DNA of 64,000 bases, taken from Tranzscheliella williamsii. Its lineage: Eukaryota; Basidiomycota; Ustilaginomycetes; Ustilaginales; Ustilaginaceae. Positions within the stretch are counted from its first letter, which is position 1. Each line of letters begins with the position of its first letter. Location of the stretch: contig JALBYF010000033.1 of NCBI GenBank assembly GCA_023212725.1, positions 124,001 to 188,000 of the forward strand, in the 5' to 3' direction. A program made the translations under genes and the position numbers. Under the pieces are notes generated by a model that had not been told where the DNA came from, ran no database searches, and was given only the letters and a program-made list of their open reading frames with translations. Shown here piece after piece: positions 29,426 through 37,435 of this stretch.

Positions 29426-30646
29426 ATGTCGAGCTCCCAAGGTCTGACCCAGTTTTCGGAGCCGTTTACGTTCGATGTGGTTCTGCGCTTCCTGAATAAG
29501 GTGCCCTTCTCGCCGCCGTTTCTGGTGCTCTTGCCGCTTCTCACCTACTTTTACGACAGGCATGCGCATCCCGGGCAGCCGCTTGTTGCGCAGGAGCAGC
29601 TTGTCGCGCACGTCAAGAGCCTCGTGTTCAGCCAGTACAAGTGGGTCGGGCGCATCATGATCTTCATCCTTGTCAAGACGCTTAACGGTCTCATCAACCG
29701 GTATGTGCGCAACCACGGGCAGTTCGCGCGCGATCCCATCCGCTACGACCGCGACGTTGTCGTCATCACGGGCGGCTCGGCCGGCATTGGCAAGGAGATC
29801 GTCCAGCTCCTCTCGCACGAGAAGAAGGCGACCGTCGCTGTGCTCGACATGGCGCCGCCGACGTTTATCCCTGCGCCGCCTGGTGCTCCCGAGATCATCT
29901 ACATCAAGACGGACGTGACCAACACGGAGCAGGTCGCCGCTGCGGGGAGGCAGATCCGCGAAAAGACGGGCAAGAAGGTGGGTGTGCTGATCAACTGTGC
30001 TGGTATCGCTTCGGGTAATACGATCCTGGACGTCGACCTGGACTCGGCGATGCGTGTCTGGCGCGTCAACATGTTCTCCAACTGGGTGACGTGTAAGGAG
30101 TTCTTGCCGGAGCTTATCGCGGGCAATCACGGGCATGTGGTGACGGTTTCGTCGTCGGGCGCATATGCCTCGCTGCCGTCGATGTCTGAGTATGCGTCGT
30201 CCAAGGCGGCCGCCTTGGCGTTCCACGAGGTTTTGTCGGTCGAGATGCGGACGCGCTACAACGCGCCGCGCGTGCGCACGACGCTGGTCGCGCCCACCAA
30301 GGTTCGCACCGCCCTCGGCGACGGCATGGAGGACCACACCGACCCCTTCTTCACCCCCGTCCTCGAACCCATCCAGGTCGCCCGCACCGTCGTCGCCGCC
30401 CTCGACTCCGGCCTCTCCCATCACATCATGACCCCCGCCTTCGCCAACCTCCTCCCCTGGCTCCGCGTCCTCCCCGACTGGTACCGCCGCATCCTCGCCA
30501 TCGTCGGCGACACAGACAACACCGTCACCCACAAGTCCATGACCCGCGCCTTCAACAACGGCTACGGCCGCAACTGGGAGGGCGAGTACAAGGACATTCA
30601 TGAGCGCAGAGCCAAGGCCATGCTCTCTCTCCAAACCCCCAAGTAG
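29426..30646 (+). CDS. Membrane-associated short-chain dehydrogenase/reductase
   Basis: 406 residues, intronless. Hydrophobic stretches at about 28-43 and 72-90 suggest N-terminal membrane anchoring, as in ER or lipid-droplet SDRs. The classical SDR motifs are complete: TGGSAGIG at 115-122 (cofactor loop), NCAG at 190-193, catalytic Ser243, and Tyr256 and Lys260 in YASSK. The pattern resembles the retinol/17-beta-hydroxysteroid dehydrogenase branch (RDH10/DHRS3/HSD17B11-like); the true substrate, perhaps a lipid alcohol or sterol, is not known. After about base 30290 the coding strand changes abruptly to C-ending codons. It is transcribed divergently from RPP1 and convergently with the BCAS3-domain gene. 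Confidence 0.9.
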   Translation: MSSSQGLTQFSEPFTFDVVLRFLNKVPFSPPFLVLLPLLTYFYDRHAHPGQPLVAQEQLVAHVKSLVFSQYKWVGRIMIFILVKTLNGLINRYVRNHGQFARDPIRYDRDVVVITGGSAGIGKEIVQLLSHEKKATVAVLDMAPPTFIPAPPGAPEIIYIKTDVTNTEQVAAAGRQIREKTGKKVGVLINCAGIASGNTILDVDLDSAMRVWRVNMFSNWVTCKEFLPELIAGNHGHVVTVSSSGAYASLPSMSEYASSKAAALAFHEVLSVEMRTRYNAPRVRTTLVAPTKVRTALGDGMEDHTDPFFTPVLEPIQVARTVVAALDSGLSHHIMTPAFANLLPWLRVLPDWYRRILAIVGDTDNTVTHKSMTRAFNNGYGRNWEGEYKDIHERRAKAMLSLQTPK

Positions 30647-30989
30647 CCCTCCCCCCTCTTTTCTCCTCCTAACCAGCCTCAAAACTCATCCTGGCCGGTG
30701 TTATTCTCTTGACAACGACAGCTTTGTGCGCGGCATCCTACTATCTACCCCATGTATGTTCATCTATAATCACTCTGACTGAATGCATACTACGTCCACT
30801 CGCAAATGGCAGACGGTGTTCAAGACATGCCACATGTAGACCAGCGATCGAAGCGAATAGATAAGCTGTGTTTATTCGCTCTGCATGTCGCGGCAATAGC
30901 GAAGCTGAAGCATCTTGTGCGGTGAGAACGTTCTCATCTGAGACGGACGTCGTTGGGAAAGAGACGATAAGCGAGCTAGGAGAGAGCCA
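30647..30989. other. Convergent intergenic region
   Basis: This is the 3' flank of the SDR and BCAS3-domain genes. It opens with a C/T-rich stretch (30647-30670). No gene was seen. Confidence 0.4.
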
Positions 30990-33900
30990 TCAAAACCGAG
31001 AAGGATCTTTTTTTGTTTTCTTCTTGCTGTTGGATGTGGCCTTGGCAGGTGATGCAGATAGTGGCAACGCGCCAGGGATCGACCCATCGGTGAATTCGGA
31101 AGCTGTGACCCGCTTGCCCCATTGCTTCGATGTGCCGCAGGTATTGGCGCTGCTCTCGTTTTCCGAGGTGGAAGGACTGCTGTCCGTTTGCGGACGCGCA
31201 GCGCTGGCTTTGCTGTCGCTGCCGCGGGTGGTCGCTTTCGAGACCCCGTTGCTGCTGTGGTGGAGATAGCTTGAGCGCGATGAGCCGCTGGTACGGAATG
31301 GATAGACGAGTCCTTTCGAAGATGCATCGAGGCCCAATCCGGCGCCAGAAACAGCAGGTGTCCCGCTAACATCTGTCGCTGCCGAATCTTCGTCAAGCAT
31401 TCCTACAGGAAAGTCATCCTCCATGCTGCCTGCATCTCCTCGCTTGCGCAAGTCCGTTGCTGCAAGGGCAGTCACACGGTCTGGAATCCTGTCCACCTCG
31501 ACGTCTTCTTCATCGAGAGCGTCCCAGTCACAATGGTCTGGATCAAAGGCCTTTCGTCCGTTTTCCTCACCTTCACTGAACCGCGTCGCTGGCGTTTCTG
31601 CAGAACTTGGATGAGAGCCATGAGAGCGGGTATCATGATCCAGAACAGACGTGTTGGACAGTTCCGAAGTAGCAGATCCGACGACTGGCGCGTGAACGGC
31701 ATCCGCCATATGGCTATGCTCTTCGTCCAGAAGATCCACCTCTTCTGCGCCTTCAAACGACAGCGAAACGCTAGGTGGGTCGGTTTTGGCCTTGGAACGT
31801 GTGCTGGTTACGTCGTGGGTCTCGTTACCGCTGCTTTTCCTTCTTGCAGATTCTACGCCGCGGCCCAGCTCTCTACCGGCCCTGTAGACGCCACCAAGCC
31901 CGCCGGCGACGATGCGTATGGGAATGCTGCTGGAGCCCCAGCCTGAGGATCGAGCTCGCTGACCCTGCGGAATACTGGGAATGCGGGAGGAAGGCGACCG
32001 GATCGGCAGCTCCTCCGGGTCGAAGGCCATGCCTCCTAATGCGCCCGCGAGGCTGTCGTCAAAGGATGCAGGAGTGCCGTCCTCGGGTGCCACTGAAACG
32101 ACGCGAGCCATTCTCCGCACCTGGATCGGGCTGGTCGCTGCGCGTTGCACCGACCGTAACGAGGCTGATCGGCGCTGAGCTTTATTCGAACCGAGCTTCA
32201 GACTGTGGAAGTAGGCCTGACGAGAGTGGTACACCGACGAAGGAAGGACGGCCGATGCCTGGCTGTACGTCTCGATCTCGGCCTTTGAAACCCAAGACGA
32301 TGAGAGCTCCGTCGATACTTCACTTCTTCTGTTCTTTTCGCCGTTGTTGGCAGCAGCCACAGACTGTTTGACCTCCACCGCCTGGATCGGAAGCATATCG
32401 GTCCAAGTAGCGACCCTGGGACAATCAGCACTCAGATAGGAAGACTGCTGCGAGTGGATCAGCCCCTCCCCGGCTCGAAGCATCATTTGTGAGATGCCGG
32501 ACGTTCTCGAAGCGGTTTTCGAGCGGCGGCGGTTTGCCTGCATCTTTTCTTCGCCCTGCATTCCGGGGTCAGACCTACTGTGCGCAGCCCAACGGCGGAA
32601 CTCGTGCAGGTTGATACTGGCATTTCTTGGGTCGTTGGTCAGCAGCAGCGTCGAAGAGATGGCACCATTTCCTTGCGCACCTGACTTGTCAGCTGAGAGG
32701 GCGTTCGCCAGGGCAAACGACGGCAGTGCGGCAGCTTTCGGCCGGGGCTTGTCTGGAAATGAAGCCACAATGTCTGCATCGCCAGACAATCGAGGATCTA
32801 CTGTTGGCTTGAAGGGAGCTTCATCCGGTAATGCGGCCCTTTTGGATCGAGCAACGCTGCTGAGTGAGACACCAAAGGGCTGCAATGCACGGGGATTCTG
32901 CACTTTGCCGTCGACGTGGTTCTGGATCGAGGGCGGACCGCCGAATGGGTTGATGGCGAAAAGATGAACAGTTCCGTTGCGGGTGCCAACGGCTACCCAC
33001 TGAGCATCGTGCGTCCACTCGGCGTGCAGTACATCGGCTGTGGTGACGCCTCGCATGAGCTTGTAGCGATGGATCAGAGGCGGTGTGGCTTGATGAGCGG
33101 ACGGGGCGCCAAAAAGGCCGCTCATCTGCAGCTGAAAGACGTTGAAAGCGTGGCCGAGGGCATCTGCGGTGAGAATCTGCTGCCCACATGGACTAAAGGA
33201 GATCAGCGAAACAGCATGGTTAGAAGGAGCAAAGGTACAGATCTGCCTGCCCGCAGAGGCGATGTCGATCACGCGCACACAGCTGGCTTCCGAGCGGTTG
33301 TACTCCCCATCTCTCGTCGGCGTCGCCAAGTTAGAAACATGGCCCGAGGAGAGGCGTTTGTCGCGGGAGTCGGCGGGGGCAAGCATGGGCGAACTGGATG
33401 TAGAGGATGCGGAGCGCGACAGAAAGCCAGTGTGTGGGGCCGACTGAGAGAGGAGGCTATGATTGGTATGGTTGCTGGGTGAGGACTGCGTCGGCTGGTC
33501 AGACTGACTGTTTGGGATGTGCTGAGACCAGTAGGAGCTGCCCCACTCGCCCAAGGTGCGAACACCGCTGAAAACGCCTTGACGCAGCCTGCGCGCGGTA
33601 TCACCGACTTGCGCGGACGTCTCAAATAGATTGTCGCGCACCTCTTCCACTCGGGAGGTGACAGACTGGGGCCCAGCCGTTCTGAGTCGGCCGGCATCGG
33701 AGGATGAAGCTCCAATCGTCTTTCGTGAGTCGGAAAGAATGGTTGTCGGGTCTGGTGGGCACGAGTAGGCGAACGCGAGAAGACGGTTGGACAGAGACAT
33801 GGGCGGTGGACGTTGAAACGGTGCCGGGAGAAGGTCGGTCAGAGGCGCCAGCACGTAGTCCAGCGACGCGTTGGAGAGCAGATGGATGGAAGGGGGCGAG

Positions 33901-34958
33901 GCAAAGGAGAGCGCCACGTATCTGTCATTACACTGAATACGGGCGGAGAGTTGGGTAGAAGCGGAAGGCAAGGCAGCAGCGTCTTGAAAGGTGGGGGAAT
34001 GATGCCGAAGTTGAATGGAGGCGAGTACTTGATGAGAGGTGAGCGAATAGGCGACGAGACGGGTTGGCTGGCCGGATTCAGCAAGCACTAGAAGCAACTG
34101 CGCTTCGGATCGCGACGAGGAAGGATGACGGAGAGCGGCGGTAAGGATACGAGTGTGCGAGGATGCGGCGGAAGAGCGTTCCTCGAGCGCAACCGCTGCG
34201 TTGGGAAGGCTAAGAAGCTCGGAAACGTGCTGCCGCTGAACGAGGAGAGCCTGGAGGGTGCCGTCGCGATAGCAGGACAGAAGCACAGGCGCCGAGTGGG
34301 GTTCCGGAGACCTGAGAAGCATGCGGTCCCAGTGTGACCAGACAATGGCAGAGGCATCCAGATTGAGTGTCACAGTAGTGGCTTGGCTAGCCGAAGGAGA
34401 CTCAGCGGCATCCAACAAAGGACCGCTATTTTCAAAGGCAGCGTAGATGGGCGAGATGGTGCCCTCGTGCCGATGAGAATAGTCGTTGGTCGGAGTCGAG
34501 TGTTGAGTGGATTGACCCGTGGAAGCGGCGAGCAAGGTGGTGATGCCGCGGTTGGCATGCTGCGATAGAGAGGAGAGCTTGGACGCGACGGCATCGATGG
34601 CCGAGGTGGGCTTGAGGGCAGTGGCATGGAATATGCGGGGCTCTGCTGCGGTAGTGCCTGCATTGTGCGACAGAACGGCAGGAGGAACCAAAGGGGATGG
34701 ATAGGCGGAAGAAGGGGAGGAGGAAGCTGTGGGAGATGCGGCAGGAGGCGGCGAGGATATGGCGGCTAGGGTAGGGGAGGAAGTGGGTTGAGATACGGGC
34801 TGTGATGGCTGGATGGATTGCGGGTGTGAACCCTTTCTCTTGTTTTGCTTTGTGATGAATGCATTATCGGCGGACGTGGCTGGGCTCATTTGACGTCTTA
34901 GAAGGAGAAGGATAGAAACGGAAGAAGGATCAGACAGGGCGGCAGGAGAGGAGTCCAA
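30990..34958 (-). CDS. BCAS3-domain WD40-like protein
   Basis: 1322 residues, intronless. An alternative start is Met24 (MSPATSADNAF). The N-terminal 100 residues are disordered. Beta-propeller-like strands occupy about 150-700. The most diagnostic part, near 550-690, reads ISFSPCGQQILTADALGHAFNVFQL, then HRYKLMRGVTTADVLHAEWTHDAQWVAVGTRNGTVHLFAINPFGG, the hallmark of BCAS3 and plant ATG18f/g/h-type proteins. The remaining 600 residues are largely disordered, with acidic and Ser-rich parts. Family knowledge: PROPPIN-related propellers, with BCAS3 acting at autophagic membranes and the cytoskeleton in animals. The fungal member is uncharacterised as far as known here, so a role in autophagy is inference. 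Confidence 0.8.
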   Translation of the reverse strand: MDSSPAALSDPSSVSILLLLRRQMSPATSADNAFITKQNKRKGSHPQSIQPSQPVSQPTSSPTLAAISSPPPAASPTASSSPSSAYPSPLVPPAVLSHNAGTTAAEPRIFHATALKPTSAIDAVASKLSSLSQHANRGITTLLAASTGQSTQHSTPTNDYSHRHEGTISPIYAAFENSGPLLDAAESPSASQATTVTLNLDASAIVWSHWDRMLLRSPEPHSAPVLLSCYRDGTLQALLVQRQHVSELLSLPNAAVALEERSSAASSHTRILTAALRHPSSSRSEAQLLLVLAESGQPTRLVAYSLTSHQVLASIQLRHHSPTFQDAAALPSASTQLSARIQCNDRYVALSFASPPSIHLLSNASLDYVLAPLTDLLPAPFQRPPPMSLSNRLLAFAYSCPPDPTTILSDSRKTIGASSSDAGRLRTAGPQSVTSRVEEVRDNLFETSAQVGDTARRLRQGVFSGVRTLGEWGSSYWSQHIPNSQSDQPTQSSPSNHTNHSLLSQSAPHTGFLSRSASSTSSSPMLAPADSRDKRLSSGHVSNLATPTRDGEYNRSEASCVRVIDIASAGRQICTFAPSNHAVSLISFSPCGQQILTADALGHAFNVFQLQMSGLFGAPSAHQATPPLIHRYKLMRGVTTADVLHAEWTHDAQWVAVGTRNGTVHLFAINPFGGPPSIQNHVDGKVQNPRALQPFGVSLSSVARSKRAALPDEAPFKPTVDPRLSGDADIVASFPDKPRPKAAALPSFALANALSADKSGAQGNGAISSTLLLTNDPRNASINLHEFRRWAAHSRSDPGMQGEEKMQANRRRSKTASRTSGISQMMLRAGEGLIHSQQSSYLSADCPRVATWTDMLPIQAVEVKQSVAAANNGEKNRRSEVSTELSSSWVSKAEIETYSQASAVLPSSVYHSRQAYFHSLKLGSNKAQRRSASLRSVQRAATSPIQVRRMARVVSVAPEDGTPASFDDSLAGALGGMAFDPEELPIRSPSSRIPSIPQGQRARSSGWGSSSIPIRIVAGGLGGVYRAGRELGRGVESARRKSSGNETHDVTSTRSKAKTDPPSVSLSFEGAEEVDLLDEEHSHMADAVHAPVVGSATSELSNTSVLDHDTRSHGSHPSSAETPATRFSEGEENGRKAFDPDHCDWDALDEEDVEVDRIPDRVTALAATDLRKRGDAGSMEDDFPVGMLDEDSAATDVSGTPAVSGAGLGLDASSKGLVYPFRTSGSSRSSYLHHSSNGVSKATTRGSDSKASAARPQTDSSPSTSENESSANTCGTSKQWGKRVTASEFTDGSIPGALPLSASPAKATSNSKKKTKKDPSRF

Positions 34959-36248
34959 CGATGAGCTGTATGCCGCCGCGCAGCTTAAAAGAGTACGCCA
35001 AAGATCAAGAGGGCGGTGCTACCCGCAAATGGAGCTGATAGAGCCGGTATATGCGGTAGGAGGCAGCGGATGCGAACGATTTAACCAAGTATTTCTATGG
35101 ACGGACACGAGCCTATACGGAATGGGCCCGGAGAGTGAGAACGGCGAGCTGGAACAAGACAATAACAGAAAGCAGCCAAATGTCGGTTAAGCGGAGGTCA
35201 AGGCGAAGAGACAGGGAGGTGCTCGCGGGGCTCCAATAGCGTGATGCGATTTGTCGATATGGTAAGCGGTGGGGTAGACGCGGTGTGGAGGATGGAGCGT
35301 GACTGGTATAGATAGAGAGAGTTGTTGCGTTACTGGCTGGATGGTCGTACAAGGAAAGCTGTGGATGGATGTGTTGGTGACAGTGGTTGATGATCGTGGT
35401 GATGGTTGTGGCGGTGGTGGTGGGAGGTGGATGGCGGCGAGGGGAGATTGGCTTGACGAGCCACGGTGGGGCCAATCGCGCGGACCCTGAGCGGGCACCT
35501 CAGCCACTTGTCGATACGCGCTGTGGGGGCTGTGACTCCGCAGCCAAGCCACCCTATCGCAATCACAATTATCACCACTTAACATTACCATATTCACACT
35601 CCCAACTCACACTCAACACCATTTCATCACGAATGTGATTTTGAGATTGCGATGGGATTCCCTTGACATCACAATCGTGGGTCGCTTCGCTCTCCATCAC
35701 AATCACCGTGACTGGTGACAGCCCGTGTCTGCCGCTTTCCCACGAGTGTAAGCGCTTGCACAACGTGCATCACATCGTCACAAAATCCTGTTGATGGCAC
35801 TTGCCACGCCACGTCGTCGCGGCGGTAGTGCGTCGGCTTCTTTTTGCAATCACACTGCCGGCCCCGCCATCCGATTTCGCGCGAGTGAGTCCAAGCAGGA
35901 GCTGGGTGTGCGTAGAAACGCGTTTCCCTATCTCCTCCCTATGGGCGGAGCAACGCGTCAGTCGGCTTTATCACGGCAACCGGCCGGAAGAGCTGCAGGC
36001 CACCGTCAATATGCATGCAAGATGCGCGATGGCGCTAAAAGTGTAAGTGGCAAAGGGCGCTTTCAACGACGAGGCTTCGACGCTTTGGCAGCATCAGCTT
36101 CCGACGCCCGAGCTTCGTTCCTCACCCCTTCCATCTCGACATTTGCTCCTCTCTCTTGAATCCGTGCTGAATTCTTCGATCGTGAACCCTTCGGTCGTGA
36201 ACTTGTCGCTCGAAAGCGCCGGGCTCCTGCTACTCTCTATTTGTCGCC
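34959..36248. other. Divergent promoter region with recurring ATCACAAT words
   Basis: The region separates the BCAS3-domain and HSL-hydrolase genes. ATCACAAT occurs exactly at 35562-35569, 35668-35675 and 35696-35703. Near 36177-36201 the near-repeat TCGATCGTGAACCC / TCGGTCGTGAACTT appears. No gene was recognised. Confidence 0.4.
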
Positions 36249-37229
36249 ATGGCGTCAGCTACCGGCGTCGGTGCCGGCGGGAGTGACCTGAAGCTGCATT
36301 CTTGGAGTCTCAAGTATATATGGCTCAAGGTCTTCATTACGTTTTTCCGGCTTTTGAACAGCATCCGGCCGTGGTTGCAGGCGGCGCCACCGCCGCTGCC
36401 CGAGGCGTATGAGGAGGAGCTGGTGCACATTCCGTCGCGCGAGGCCGGCAGGACGATCCGGGCGCGCATCTACCGGCCGAAGCAGGCGGGGGAAGCGCCG
36501 TTGCCGGTGCACATCAGCTGGCACGGATCTGGGTTTATCCTGTCCAACTTTGGCGAGGACAACGTGGGGGCGCAGCACGTCATGGAGCGGCTGGGGCCGC
36601 AGTGCGTGCTGGTGGATGCCGATTACCGCAAGGCGCCCGAGTCGCCGTTTCCGGCAGCGGTGCATGATGCGCTGGATGTGGCCGAGTGGGTGTTGGCGCA
36701 GCGCGGGGTGTATGACGCGGCACGCGTGTCGGTTGGCGGTTTCAGCGCGGGCGGCAATCTGGCGCTGGCGGTGGCGGGCGAGCTGGGCGCGCAGCGCATC
36801 TGCGCCGTTGCCGCCATGTACCCCGTCGTCGACTTCACCATCGCGCCCGGCACGCGCCCGCGCAAGTCCACCCGCCCCCCCGCCTCCGGCATCACCCTCC
36901 CGCACTGGCTCTCCAACCTGATGATCGCCGCCTACTTCCCCGACCCAAGCGACCACCACAACCCCCTCGCAAGCCCCGTTCTCTTCGACCCCGCACGCTT
37001 CCCCCCCACCCTCCTCGCCTGCGGCCAGATAGACACACTCCACCACGACTCCGACCTCTTCGTCTCCACACTCCAGCAAGCCGGCCGCACCGCACGCTTC
37101 CTCAGCATCCCCGACGAAACCCACGGCTTCGACAAACTCCCCCGCACCCGCCAGTCCCGTGACCGCCGCGACTCTGTCTACAACACCTTTACCGACTTTA
37201 TCAAGCAGTCCTGGCCTTCCGCAACCTAG
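36249..37229 (+). CDS. Alpha/beta hydrolase, hormone-sensitive-lipase (HSL) family
   Basis: 326 residues, intronless. A hydrophobic N-terminal segment (about 23-40) may associate with membrane; there is no cleavable signal peptide. The oxyanion motif is HGSG (92-95), a mild variant of HGGG. The nucleophile elbow GFSAG places Ser166, with Asp262 in CGQIDTLHHDSD and His292 in DETHGF completing the triad. DADYRKAPESPFPAAVHD is the typical HSL block. The family hydrolyses short acyl esters, lactones or xenobiotic esters; the substrate is unknown. From about base 36800 onward codons end almost only in C, unlike the G-ending first half. Confidence 0.9.
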   Translation: MASATGVGAGGSDLKLHSWSLKYIWLKVFITFFRLLNSIRPWLQAAPPPLPEAYEEELVHIPSREAGRTIRARIYRPKQAGEAPLPVHISWHGSGFILSNFGEDNVGAQHVMERLGPQCVLVDADYRKAPESPFPAAVHDALDVAEWVLAQRGVYDAARVSVGGFSAGGNLALAVAGELGAQRICAVAAMYPVVDFTIAPGTRPRKSTRPPASGITLPHWLSNLMIAAYFPDPSDHHNPLASPVLFDPARFPPTLLACGQIDTLHHDSDLFVSTLQQAGRTARFLSIPDETHGFDKLPRTRQSRDRRDSVYNTFTDFIKQSWPSAT

Positions 37230-37435
37230 CCTTCTCCCCTCCCCCTCCCCCTCCCCTCCCCTTAGATCGACCTACCGCAGCCTTTCTCGTTTCCTTTCTG
37301 CTATAGATGGTAGTGTCAATGCATTAGATGACTTGGTCATGTTTCCCTGATGGATGTGCTGGGCCTGGAAATGCTAATAGATGCGTGGAAACAAGGGAAA
37401 TTACGTGTGACGGTGATGGAGGGCGGAGGGGCGGG

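Noticed and set aside
29108..30682. 524-codon minus-strand frame opposite the SDR gene
   Set aside because: It is an antisense shadow of a GC-rich gene with complete SDR motifs on the plus strand.
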